Source: Anaerolineales bacterium (GTDB lineage Bacteria; Chloroflexota; Anaerolineae; Aggregatilineales; J027). From it: a DNA stretch of 64,000 nt. How positions within the stretch are numbered: position 1 is the stretch's first letter; each line of letters opens with the position of its first letter. The notes below the pieces were generated by a model. That model searched no databases, was not told the origin of the DNA, and worked only from the letters and a program-made list of their open reading frames with translations. A program made the position numbers and the translations under genes. This document shows positions 34,713 through 43,411 of this stretch, in pieces. The stretch spans positions 1,612,001 through 1,676,000 of the forward strand of contig JACKCI010000001.1 in the NCBI GenBank assembly GCA_020634155.1, written 5' to 3'.

Positions 34713-35930
34713 ATGAGTAGTAACGGGAATGGAGCGCAAAATCCCGTCATCATTGGAGCCGCCCGCACCCCACAGGGCAAGCTCCTTGGTGCATTGGAAG
34801 GATTGAGCGCGGTTCAACTTGGTCAAATTGCTGTGAAGGCCGCTGTAGAACGCAGTGGCATTAATACAGAAGATGTGAACGAAGTCATTTTAGGACAAGT
34901 AGTGCCGGCTGGTTCTGGTCAAGCCGTGCCGCGCCAAGTGTGGATTGGTCTTGGCTATCCGCCGAATGTTGGCGGGCTTTCGATTAATAAGGTTTGCGGG
35001 AGTGGCATGAAGGCCATTATGCTGGCGGCTGCTTCTATCCGTGCTGGAGATGGCGATGTCTATGTTGCGGGCGGTACTGAGAGCATGACGAATGCGCCCT
35101 TCCTGCACACCAGTGCCCGTAAAGGCTTCAAGTATGGACACACAGAACTTAAAGACGCTATTTTGAATGATGGCCTCTGGTGCAGTATTGAAAACTGGGT
35201 AATGGGCGACGCGGCAGAATTTATCGCCAATCAACTTGAAGTCAGCCGCGAGGAAATGGATGAACTCTCCTATCACAGTCATCAGAAAGCCCATGCCGCC
35301 ACAGTTGAAGGCCGCTTTAAGGCTGAAATCGCGCCGATTGAAATTCAACAACGCAAAGGCACCATCGTCATTGATACCGACGAACCGATTCGCGCCGAGA
35401 CCACCATCGAAGCCCTCGCCAAACTCCGCCCTGCTTTCCAACCTGATGGGCGGGTTACGGCTGGCAACGCCCCCGGCTTGAATGATGGGGCAGCCGCGGT
35501 AGTCGTGACCAGCCGAGCCTATGCCGAGCAACATGGGCATCAACCCTTGGCGCGGATTGTGGGCTATGGACAGGCGGCGGTTGAACCTAAATGGATCTTC
35601 TATGCCCCCGTGAAAGCCATCCCAATTGCCCTTGAACGGGCAGGCTGGACGATGGAAGATGTTGACCTCTTTGAGATTAACGAGGCCTTTGCTGCCCAAG
35701 TTTTGGCTGATTTGCGCGGCTTAGAGCGTGACGGCTATCATCTGCCGATGGAAAAACTCAATGTCAACGGCGGCGCGATTGCCTTGGGGCATCCGGTTGG
35801 TGCTAGTGGGGCGCGGGTCGTCGTGACCTTGATTCACGCCTTGCAACAACGTGGCTTGAAGCGCGGCGTGGCGGCCTTGTGCTTGGGTGGTGCCGAAGCA
35901 GTTGCGATGGCAATTGAACTCGAAAGCTAA
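34713..35930 (+). CDS. Acetyl-CoA C-acetyltransferase (thiolase)
   Basis: A 405-residue thiolase II-type enzyme. The acyl-accepting Cys95 is in NKVCGSGMKA. INEAFAAQVL, the GGAIALGHPVGASGAR His and the C-terminal ALCLGGAEAVAMAIE Cys complete the active site. It condenses two acetyl-CoA to acetoacetyl-CoA or cleaves beta-ketoacyl-CoA. Direction and pathway cannot be told; no beta-oxidation or PHB gene is adjacent. AAAGGA precedes the ATG at 34713. Confidence 0.94.
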   Translation: MSSNGNGAQNPVIIGAARTPQGKLLGALEGLSAVQLGQIAVKAAVERSGINTEDVNEVILGQVVPAGSGQAVPRQVWIGLGYPPNVGGLSINKVCGSGMKAIMLAAASIRAGDGDVYVAGGTESMTNAPFLHTSARKGFKYGHTELKDAILNDGLWCSIENWVMGDAAEFIANQLEVSREEMDELSYHSHQKAHAATVEGRFKAEIAPIEIQQRKGTIVIDTDEPIRAETTIEALAKLRPAFQPDGRVTAGNAPGLNDGAAAVVVTSRAYAEQHGHQPLARIVGYGQAAVEPKWIFYAPVKAIPIALERAGWTMEDVDLFEINEAFAAQVLADLRGLERDGYHLPMEKLNVNGGAIALGHPVGASGARVVVTLIHALQQRGLKRGVAALCLGGAEAVAMAIELES

Positions 35931-35946
35931 TTCAACTCCTGCTAAT

Positions 35947-35968
35947 GGGTAGGGCTACGGCTCTACCC
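35947..35968 (+). terminator. Hairpin after the thiolase gene
   Basis: GGGTAGGGC (35947-35955) pairs with GCTCTACCC (35960-35968) across TACG. There is no strong T-tail. Confidence 0.5.
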
Positions 35969-36079
35969 GCTCCAATTCATATGCTTTTCTAATTCTCAGT
36001 TTGAACCGAGTTCGGTATCATATCTAGTGGGGGTAACTCGCCCCTCAATGCGCCTAAATCCTATACGAGAGGCTAATTT

Positions 36080-37213
36080 ATGCCGCGAGACTACTATGAA
36101 ATCTTAGGGGTACAGCGGGGTGCGTCGCGTGATGACATCCAAAAAGCATTCCGCAAACTGGCCCGTGAATATCATCCTGATGTCAATAAATCATCTGATG
36201 CTCATGACCGCTTTCAAGAGATTAATGAAGCCTATCAGGTGTTGAGCGATGACAAGAAGCGGGCTGCCTATGACCGTTTTGGACACGCAGGCGTCAGTGG
36301 TGCTGGTGCAGGGCCAATGCCTGACTTTGAGGATATTTTTGGCGACCTGTTTAGTATGTTTACTGGGGGAGCCACATCTTCACGTGGGGGGCGCAACCGT
36401 CCACGCCAAGGGGCTGATCTACGCTATGATATGACCCTCAGTTTTGAAGAAGCCATCTTTGGCCTCGATACTGAAATCGAAATCACCCGCCATGAAGCCT
36501 GTGATGCCTGTGGTGGAAATGGGGCGGCTCCCGGCACCGCGCCTAAGACCTGCCCTGAATGTCATGGTCAAGGTCAAGTGCGCTATGCCCGCCAAACCTT
36601 TTTAGGGAGTGTAGTTAACTATAGCGATTGCCCACGTTGCCAAGGGCGTGGCTCAATTGTGGAATCGCCCTGCACCACCTGTCGCGGTAGTGGCTACGAG
36701 CGCCGCAAACGCAAGTTAACGGTGCATGTACCACCGGGTGTTGATGATGGGATGCGGATTCGGATTTCTGGGGAGGGCGAACCCGGTGAAAACAGTGGGC
36801 CGCGTGGCAACCTCTATGTCTTCGTCAATGTCGAACCTCATGAGTATTTCCAGCGCCGTGAGCATGATGTGATTCTCAACGTGTCGCTCAACGTCGCACA
36901 AGCAGCCCTTGGCGATGCTATCTCGGTGCCGACGGTTGATGGTGATGAGGCGGTCACGGTCAAAGCAGGTACTCAGACAGGAGCCACTGTTCGCTTGAGG
37001 GAGCGCGGGGTACCCAAGTTGCGCCGCGATGGAACCGTCGCAGGGCGCGGTGACCAGATTGTGATTTTTAATGTTGAGGTGCCAACTCACTTGACACCGC
37101 GTCAACGCGAGCTATTCCAAGAACTTGGCGAGTCACTCGGTACTGAAATCAAGCCCCAGAAGGCAGGTAAAGGCTTGCTGGAACGGGTCGCAGGCCTATT
37201 TGGGGGAGAATAA
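36080..37213 (+). CDS. dnaJ: DnaJ co-chaperone (Hsp40)
   Basis: A 377-residue class I DnaJ. The J domain (1-70) carries HPD in REYHPDVNK, followed by a Gly-rich segment (about 74-115). Four zinc-finger repeats follow: CDACGGNG, CPECHGQG, CPRCQGRG and CTTCRGSG. The C-terminal substrate-binding domains complete it. It stimulates DnaK ATPase and hands over unfolded clients. It is separated from grpE-dnaK by 12 kb and coupled instead to prmA 3 bp downstream, an arrangement also common in other bacteria. Confidence 0.97.
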   Translation: MPRDYYEILGVQRGASRDDIQKAFRKLAREYHPDVNKSSDAHDRFQEINEAYQVLSDDKKRAAYDRFGHAGVSGAGAGPMPDFEDIFGDLFSMFTGGATSSRGGRNRPRQGADLRYDMTLSFEEAIFGLDTEIEITRHEACDACGGNGAAPGTAPKTCPECHGQGQVRYARQTFLGSVVNYSDCPRCQGRGSIVESPCTTCRGSGYERRKRKLTVHVPPGVDDGMRIRISGEGEPGENSGPRGNLYVFVNVEPHEYFQRREHDVILNVSLNVAQAALGDAISVPTVDGDEAVTVKAGTQTGATVRLRERGVPKLRRDGTVAGRGDQIVIFNVEVPTHLTPRQRELFQELGESLGTEIKPQKAGKGLLERVAGLFGGE

Positions 37214-37216
37214 CAC

Positions 37217-38146
37217 ATGAGCAACCAATGGTTAGAAGTTAGCCTTGATGCCGATAACGAAAGTGCCGAGGCCATTGCCGACTTGCTGCAACGCTTTGGG
37301 CACCAAGGGGTGGTGATTGAACAAGCGGGCTTTGAGTTCGATAAATGGGAGTATGACTTGCCCAAGCCGGATAAGCTAATTGTCAAAGCCTATCTGCCGA
37401 TCAATGCCAGCACACCCGATGCTCAACAACAATTGCGTGATGCGCTGCGTTATATGAACATGATTTGGCCGATGCCTGAACCGCAGTTCCGCACCATTGA
37501 CGAGGCGGACTGGGCCGAGGCATGGAAGGTGCATTATCAGCCGTTGCGCTTGGGACGCCATATCTATATCAAGCCGCGCTGGATTGAAACCCTGCCCGAT
37601 GCCCAAAGCGACGATGTTCTGATTAGCCTCGACCCCGGTATGGCGTTTGGGACGGGTACTCATCCCAGCACCCAGCTTTGCCTATTGGCAACTGAGGATT
37701 TGTTGGAAGGACGGCCTGCTCTCAAGGTGTTAGATTTGGGGTGCGGATCGGGCATTCTGGCAATTGCGGCAGCCAAACTCGGCGCGGCTCATGTTCTTGC
37801 GTTGGATACTGACACCATTGCAGTTGAGGTCACGGCGGAGAATGCTATCGAGAATGGGGTGGGCGATAAAATCGAATCCTTGCATGGGAGCCTTGATACC
37901 ATTCTCGCCAGCCCACGCCGCTTTGATGTGGCCTTGGTCAATATCCTTGCGCGAGTCATCATTGAGATGTGCGAGCAAAATTTGGGCCAAGTGGTGCGTC
38001 CGGGGGGTATTGCGGTGTTTGGTGGGATTATCCATGAACAGGCTGATGAGGTCGAGGCGGCGTTGCGTCGCACAGGGCTAGAACCTTATAAACGTCGGCC
38101 TTTGGGGGATTGGGTGGTGATTGAGGCCAAGCGCCCCACTGATTAA
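37217..38146 (+). CDS. prmA: Ribosomal protein L11 methyltransferase
   Basis: A 309-residue SAM methyltransferase. The N-terminal substrate-recognition domain (about 1-100) holds WLEVSLDADNESAEAIADLL. The catalytic domain has the PrmA hallmark DPGMAFGTGTHPSTQLCL, then LDLGCGSGILAIAAAKLGA (motif I) and ALVNILARVI (the N-x-x-A catalytic-side motif). It trimethylates L11. Cotranscribed with dnaJ. Confidence 0.95.
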   Translation: MSNQWLEVSLDADNESAEAIADLLQRFGHQGVVIEQAGFEFDKWEYDLPKPDKLIVKAYLPINASTPDAQQQLRDALRYMNMIWPMPEPQFRTIDEADWAEAWKVHYQPLRLGRHIYIKPRWIETLPDAQSDDVLISLDPGMAFGTGTHPSTQLCLLATEDLLEGRPALKVLDLGCGSGILAIAAAKLGAAHVLALDTDTIAVEVTAENAIENGVGDKIESLHGSLDTILASPRRFDVALVNILARVIIEMCEQNLGQVVRPGGIAVFGGIIHEQADEVEAALRRTGLEPYKRRPLGDWVVIEAKRPTD

Positions 38147-38150
38147 CTGG

Positions 38151-38213
38151 GTAGGGGTTTTCTGGGTTTTCTGTGCCAGAAAGGGGGGGGTAGGGAAAAT
38201 CTGTGTCCGTTAG
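38151..38213 (-). repeat. Dispersed repeat, copy B (inverted)
   Basis: This is the reverse complement of copy A at 28743-28806, with the same TTTCTGGCAC core and C7-C8 tract. It lies just after the prmA stop. Confidence 0.8.
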
Positions 38214-38370
38214 AGTAGCTAAGATGTAGTAGATGCGGCAGACTTTTTTCCTACCTTTGTATCGTGTTTGGCGGATTTCTAGTCTGTACCCACGATTAAC
38301 CACTGACTTGCTGAAACTCATGGACTAATACAAGTTATAAGATACAATCTAGGGTCAGGAGGTGTACCAT

Positions 38371-40449
38371 ATGCAGGCTGATACCACCCTGACCCTTTTA
38401 CAGCGCGTTTTTGCGCTCATGAATACCCCAACTATATCTCATGCTGTTTTTGCTGGAATAACCGATTTAGTGATGGGGGCGCTGGATGCTGATGTCGCCG
38501 CCATTTTTGAGTACCACCACACCCGCGAGGCTCTCTTTTTAGCAAATGCCCGTAACCTCTCTCTGCGGGCGCAAATGCAGATCATGCGGGCAATTGGGCA
38601 GCGGGCCGATTCCGCTAAGACTTTTTTTCTTTCCCCTCAAATCGTTAGCAATTGGCACTCTTGGTTCGATATTGAGGGAGATGCCCTTGCTGATGACATT
38701 GCAACCATGCAATCAATGTTAACCGTACCACTTCGCACCAGCAGAGGGGAATTGCTGGGCGTGATTTTGGTCTTCTCGCGTTATGAAACAGAAGCCGCCG
38801 AGCGTCAGCAGATGGTGGCCTCACTCTTGGGTGGAATTGCAACCATTGCCCTCGAAAACGCTCAGTTGCACGAGACCAACCGCCACCAAACTAATTTCTT
38901 AGCCCAAGCTATGCGTTTGAGTGAGCAACTGCAAGCCGATCAGTCGCTTGATTCGATTCTCAAGCGTCTGGCTCAAGGCATTAACACCATTCTCGGCTGG
39001 CAGGCAGTGGTCATCCTATTGATGGATTTCCGCGCAGGGGTGCGCTATCCTGCTGCGTGGGTCACACCCGAAGCTGATTTTGATGCGTATCTAGCTAGGG
39101 TTGACCCCATTGAGCTTGATATTGAAACCATTTGGAAACGAGTCGAGCTTCGCATCAGTCAATCCTATTATTGTGATAGCGCGATTCCGGTGGGGCGTTA
39201 TGTGCTAGAGCAACTCCAACTTGCTTTTCCCTCTTTCTTTGAACAGCGGGCATCGGCGTACCCCACTTCTTTGGTTAATCAGTGGCACCCCAACGACTTT
39301 ATGGCTACCCCCTTGATGTACAACAACATTGAACTGGGGTGGGTGGTGGTCTCCAACCCGCGTGATAACCGCCGCCCTAGCCTTGCACGGGTGCAAGAAC
39401 TCGAAGTGCTGGCCGATCAAGCCGCCCATGCGATTGTCAATGCGCGGATGTATGCCGAAGCGGAGCAAGAACGCCTTAAGCTAACCACTGTGCTGGATGG
39501 CATCCGCGATGGGGTTTTGGCTTTTGATAATGATATGAGAGTGTTGTTCTTTAATCGCGCCAGTGAACGCTTGTTGGGGGTACGATTTTCACATATCGAG
39601 TATTCGTCTTTGTCGCATGTGTTGGCAGGGCATCCACTCTTGGACTTTTTACGAGGTACTGTATCCAGTGGAGAAATTGAGCAAGCCAATAAGCGCACCT
39701 TATTTGTGGATGTGACTCCGTTGGCTCAGGAGGGGCGGGTCATCTTGATGCGAGATGTCACTTACCTGCGGGAGATGGAGCGTTTACGCCTCGAGCTACT
39801 CGGTAGCCTTAGCCATGACCTCAAAAATCCTCTGACCGCCATTGATATGATGACCAAGCTTATTGAAGTATCGGGTGAGCTTAATCCCAAGCAGAAGAAC
39901 CAAGTTGAGCGCCTACGCCAGATTTCGCAACGGGCAGTGGGTATGGTTGGGGACTTGCTGGATATGGCTCGTTTGGAATCCGGTGGTTTATTGTCGCTTA
40001 AGCCCATTAATTTAACTGCTATGATTGAAGAAGTTGTGACCGCCTTGGAGGTTTTGGCTCATGATAAGGCCATCCAGATACAGTGTAAGCTAGAGCCAGT
40101 CGTATGTGTGAAGGCCGATGGGGTGCGCTTACGCCAAGCGATTGAAAACCTCATTAGCAATGCCATCAAATACACACCTGAAGGCGGCACCATTAGGGTC
40201 AGGTCAGCATTTGTGGAGGATGAGGTTGTAACCACCATCCAAGACACGGGGATTGGTATTCCTACTGACCACTTACCCTATATTTTTGACCGTTTTTATC
40301 GGGTGAATCCCGACAGTCCAACCCAAGGAACAGGCCTTGGCCTCTCCATTGTCAAAAGCGTTATTGAGATGCACAGTGGCGAGATTGAGGCAACCAGTAC
40401 CCTTGGCGAAGGTAGCATCTTTACGTTTCGATTACCGGTGGAGCAATGA
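38371..40449 (+). CDS. Sensor histidine kinase, GAF-GAF-PAS-HisKA-HATPase
   Basis: A 692-residue soluble kinase. Two GAF domains (about 10-170 and 190-365), a PAS (about 370-455), HisKA with LLGSLSHDLKNPLTAI (phospho-His) and HATPase_c with N-box ENLISNAIKYTPEGG and G-boxes QDTGIGIP and GTGLGLSIV. GAF ligands unknown. ATG 38371 has AGGAGGTG 6 bases upstream. It has no adjacent response regulator; instead its stop overlaps an FHA gene by 4 bp (ATGA). Confidence 0.92.
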   Translation: MQADTTLTLLQRVFALMNTPTISHAVFAGITDLVMGALDADVAAIFEYHHTREALFLANARNLSLRAQMQIMRAIGQRADSAKTFFLSPQIVSNWHSWFDIEGDALADDIATMQSMLTVPLRTSRGELLGVILVFSRYETEAAERQQMVASLLGGIATIALENAQLHETNRHQTNFLAQAMRLSEQLQADQSLDSILKRLAQGINTILGWQAVVILLMDFRAGVRYPAAWVTPEADFDAYLARVDPIELDIETIWKRVELRISQSYYCDSAIPVGRYVLEQLQLAFPSFFEQRASAYPTSLVNQWHPNDFMATPLMYNNIELGWVVVSNPRDNRRPSLARVQELEVLADQAAHAIVNARMYAEAEQERLKLTTVLDGIRDGVLAFDNDMRVLFFNRASERLLGVRFSHIEYSSLSHVLAGHPLLDFLRGTVSSGEIEQANKRTLFVDVTPLAQEGRVILMRDVTYLREMERLRLELLGSLSHDLKNPLTAIDMMTKLIEVSGELNPKQKNQVERLRQISQRAVGMVGDLLDMARLESGGLLSLKPINLTAMIEEVVTALEVLAHDKAIQIQCKLEPVVCVKADGVRLRQAIENLISNAIKYTPEGGTIRVRSAFVEDEVVTTIQDTGIGIPTDHLPYIFDRFYRVNPDSPTQGTGLGLSIVKSVIEMHSGEIEATSTLGEGSIFTFRLPVEQ

Positions 40450-40928
40450 GGATACGAATACGAACTGCATTTATTAGTTTAGTTGGGAGTGCATTGGGCG
40501 CTCTAGTAGGGGTCTTGGTCTGGGCACGTCGGCGGCGGCGTCCGATTTTGGAAGACGACACCATTGATATGGCACCTCCCCCACCAAGCCGTAATGGGCG
40601 GCTCCCTATCCCAGAGATTGACATACCCATTCAAGATTTCAGCTTCCAAGTGGTGGAGGCCTTTCTGGTTGGCTCTGGTGAATATCGGCTCTGCCAAGGC
40701 GAAAACACTATCGGACAACATACCTCCAACATGGTACGATTGCCGGAAGCCAGTCCCTATCATGCTGTGATTGAAATTGATGCGGAACGGGCAGAGTTTA
40801 TGGACTGGCAACCGCAGGCCCCTTCAGAAATCAATGGACAAGCGGTTGCCGTTGGTGAGCGCTACCCATTAGCAGATGGGGATGAAATCCGCATCGGGTT
40901 AACCACGCTTCAATTTATTCGTCGATAG
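40446..40928 (+). CDS. Membrane-anchored FHA-like protein
   Basis: A 160-residue protein. One N-terminal TM helix (about 5-27), a basic stretch (ARRRRRP), a Pro-rich linker, then an FHA-type domain (about 75-158) with ENTIGQHTSNMVRLPEAS, YHAVIEID and a late DGDEIRIG. The canonical SRxH is replaced by SPYHAV, so pThr binding may be weakened. Translationally coupled to the preceding histidine kinase. It overlaps the convergent 8-TM protein gene by 14 bp. Confidence 0.78.
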   Translation: MRIRIRTAFISLVGSALGALVGVLVWARRRRRPILEDDTIDMAPPPPSRNGRLPIPEIDIPIQDFSFQVVEAFLVGSGEYRLCQGENTIGQHTSNMVRLPEASPYHAVIEIDAERAEFMDWQPQAPSEINGQAVAVGERYPLADGDEIRIGLTTLQFIRR

Positions 40929-41832
40929 CCTCTGCGCCAATCATGCTAATAATCCCTAGCAACCCCATGTTGGCAAACAACAGGGGTGCTAGGGGCGGCG
41001 CACCTCGGATAAAACGGTCACGCAGGACTTCGCCTGTGCCTTCGGCAAGGTCAGTGTTAACATGCAGGCCGAAGCCCATCACACCCACCAATACCATCAG
41101 CATCATTGTCCAGAAAAAGATGAAGTAGTCGCTGCTGGTGCGTTTTTCATAGACAGCCATCAGCACCGTCACCACACTACCGAAAACACCAAACACCACA
41201 GGTATCCACACAAAGATATTCTCGAAATCGGTACGACCATGATCCATAAAGGAACTAACCGTTGCGGCTAACAAGCCCAGCCCAACGAGCCAGAGCAGTT
41301 GTTGAGTCTGCTTGAGAGGCGTGTTGAGTGTGATGAGGCCGGGGATGGTCAGCTTGCCGCTTTCGGGCTTAGTATCCTCTAGCGCGGCGATAATCCCCAT
41401 CAGGCCAATGCCCGCAAAAGCCAAAGGGGCTAGTGCGGGCGGCCCATAGATGAGCCAATTCCAGCGCAGACGGTTTCCCGGTAAATTGACAGGTGCTAGA
41501 TCACGCTCCCAATGGAAAGCTGAACCAAGAATGCCAACCCCGACACTCGCGGCTGCCACACCGATAATCAACAAACTAGCAAGGGTAACTTGTTTGCGCT
41601 GGATACGCACAAACAGGGCGAGAAACAACACCAATCCGGCAATCGGCCCAAAGAAGACTGGAATCGACTCCATCGGCTTAATGCTACCGCTGATGAGGTG
41701 AGCCAGATAGCTCTCAAGGCCTACCATAATGAGGTTCATACCAACAAGCAGCAGCATTAGGTCATTGCGGGATAGGGGCAAGATAAACTCACCGATTCCC
41801 GGTATCCGCGTTGGTGTGCGTGCGTTGTCCAT
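40915..41832 (-). CDS. Polytopic membrane protein with two 4-TM repeats; candidate heme b partner of the octaheme cytochrome
   Basis: A 305-residue protein with eight predicted TM helices in two homologous halves. YGPPALAPLAFAGIGLMGII (about 129-148) matches GAPPLAPLLFANMGLLGII (277-295), offset about 147. Each half has a His at the end of its first helix (His45, His198) and at the end of its third (His107, His257). Helices 1 and 3 run in the same direction, so the two His of each half lie at the same membrane face. That is compatible with bis-His heme b binding (inference). It starts 12 bp after the octaheme cytochrome gene, so it probably links that enzyme to the quinone pool. No known family was recognised. 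Confidence 0.72.
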   Translation of the reverse strand: MDNARTPTRIPGIGEFILPLSRNDLMLLLVGMNLIMVGLESYLAHLISGSIKPMESIPVFFGPIAGLVLFLALFVRIQRKQVTLASLLIIGVAAASVGVGILGSAFHWERDLAPVNLPGNRLRWNWLIYGPPALAPLAFAGIGLMGIIAALEDTKPESGKLTIPGLITLNTPLKQTQQLLWLVGLGLLAATVSSFMDHGRTDFENIFVWIPVVFGVFGSVVTVLMAVYEKRTSSDYFIFFWTMMLMVLVGVMGFGLHVNTDLAEGTGEVLRDRFIRGAPPLAPLLFANMGLLGIISMIGAEAIDE

Positions 41833-41844
41833 TACGCTACCTCA

Positions 41845-43323
41845 CTATTCATTGGTGGCATCAGTCGTGCTTGCGCCATCGGTACCGTTATCGTCGGGTG
41901 CAGCTTCGGTAGCTTCGGGCGTGCCTTCAGTGGTAGCTGGCTCCCCTTCACCGTCCTCAGTCTCGGCACTTTGACCATATTGGGAGAGCATTTCAATGCC
42001 TTCGGTAGCGCTTTCATTGGAGGGAAAGCCTGCGGGCAAGCTAATAGGTTCGAGACCCGCAGCTTCGAGCTTCTCGTTGATGATTTCTTTCAACTCAGCA
42101 AGGTCGTGCATGAGTTCATAGGCCCCATGCCATTGGGTGTAGTCTGGCCCTTGCATCCATGCCCCAAACTTGGCGGTACGCCCCCAGTGGTGCCAGAGAT
42201 TGAAATACACAAAATCGATGGGTTCATCGAAAGGCGCGGGCGTTAGCAAGCCATTATCTTTGAGGGGCTGCATCATGGCGTCAGAGAGACGTACCCATTC
42301 GTTGACGGCTTCAACAATTGCATCACCATCGGTATAGAAGTCTTGAATGAAATCGCTGCTATGACAGGCTTGGCAAACCCCCTGCATCCGGTTGGCGTTT
42401 TCTACATAATTGGGCCGTCGGGTGGAGATGGTTGCAAAAAGATACCATGTCAAGCGGTCACCAACATCATGAGTCGTGCCAGTGGAACCAAAGCCGCTAA
42501 AATGACAGATAGCGCAGGTTGGGGCTGGGAAATCGGTGACGGAGAGCGTCCCCGGTTCAGCGTCCCAATTCCAATCATCCCCGCCTGTCACATAGGCAAT
42601 CCCATGCGGGCTTTCATGGTAGATTTCCCATTGAGGATGGTCTGGCCCGATATGGCAGGCGTTACAGGTTTCCGGCTTGCGAACTTGTTCAATGCTGAAT
42701 TCATGACGCAGGTGGCAACTGGTACAATCGCCAATGGAACCATCAGGATTAGGTTTACCAACATTGTGGCAAGTCTCACAGGCAAAACGGGTGATTGCCG
42801 GCCCCTCTAGATGATAAATGGCGTTACGGTCACGTCCACCGGGGAGCGAGCCACCTTCGGGGATAGCGTTGTACATAGCGAGGTGGTCCTCATTGAGGGC
42901 TTCTGTACCCGCATAGGCAACATAGGCTGGCAATGAGTGGCGGCTGAGGTTAAATTGGTTGACCTGATTTTGGTGGCACGTTTGGCAACGACCTGATGAG
43001 GACAGCGGCAACACATAAAAATCTTGGTCAGGGTGTTGCTCGGCACCGGGGTAATCGGCATCTACGCGGTGGCAATTCGCACAGGTCACATTGTTCTTGT
43101 AGTGTTGGCTATCCCCATATTGGACAATGATGCCGGGAGTGTGGTTGTTATGGCAGACAATACACTCATCATCGGACTCAGAGGCACTAGCGGCAAGTTC
43201 CTCTCCCGGTGAGCGCACATCTAGGCCAGTTTCGTCATCGGTATTGACAATAACCAGCGCTCCTACTACAAGGATGATGCCTGTCAATAATAAAGCGCCA
43301 ATCAATAAACGCGAGTTTTTCAT
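41845..43323 (-). CDS. Octaheme c-type cytochrome, hydroxylamine oxidoreductase-like
   Basis: A 492-residue membrane-anchored multiheme cytochrome. TM anchor at about 5-27. Eight CxxCH heme sites: CIVCH, CANCH, CQTCH, CETCH, CTSCH, CNACH, CAICH and CQACH. ACHIGPDHPQWEIYHESPHG and the late helical region with MQGPDYTQWHGAYELMHDL match the HAO/octaheme family. The Tyr that crosslinks heme P460 in true HAO cannot be assigned without an alignment; if it is lacking, nitrite or hydroxylamine reduction is more likely than oxidation. The C-terminal tail (about 450-492) is acidic and Thr-rich. It is divergent from a Crp/Fnr regulator and followed by the 8-TM protein gene. Confidence 0.87.
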   Translation of the reverse strand: MKNSRLLIGALLLTGIILVVGALVIVNTDDETGLDVRSPGEELAASASESDDECIVCHNNHTPGIIVQYGDSQHYKNNVTCANCHRVDADYPGAEQHPDQDFYVLPLSSSGRCQTCHQNQVNQFNLSRHSLPAYVAYAGTEALNEDHLAMYNAIPEGGSLPGGRDRNAIYHLEGPAITRFACETCHNVGKPNPDGSIGDCTSCHLRHEFSIEQVRKPETCNACHIGPDHPQWEIYHESPHGIAYVTGGDDWNWDAEPGTLSVTDFPAPTCAICHFSGFGSTGTTHDVGDRLTWYLFATISTRRPNYVENANRMQGVCQACHSSDFIQDFYTDGDAIVEAVNEWVRLSDAMMQPLKDNGLLTPAPFDEPIDFVYFNLWHHWGRTAKFGAWMQGPDYTQWHGAYELMHDLAELKEIINEKLEAAGLEPISLPAGFPSNESATEGIEMLSQYGQSAETEDGEGEPATTEGTPEATEAAPDDNGTDGASTTDATNE

Positions 43324-43390
43324 CTAAACCCCTTTCTGTGGTTTATAATTACCGTAATAATCAATCTTAGAGGCCTTCTATTGAGAGGTC

Positions 43391-43406
43391 TTTGATATAA
43401 ATCAAA
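43391..43406. promoter_or_regulatory. Consensus Fnr/Crp-type dyad between octaheme cytochrome and regulator genes
   Basis: TTTGATATAAATCAAA is a perfect palindrome containing TTGAT-N4-ATCAA, the Fnr/Dnr consensus. It ends 6 bp before the regulator ATG and overlaps a TATAAA (43396-43401) that could be its -10. Relative to the cytochrome gene it lies about 75 bp upstream of the ATG. Confidence 0.75.
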
Positions 43407-43411
43407 CTCAC

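Noticed and set aside
34890..35699. 269-codon minus-strand ORF
   Set aside because: Lies wholly within the thiolase gene, which has all catalytic motifs; no ribosome site or domain is visible in the antisense frame.
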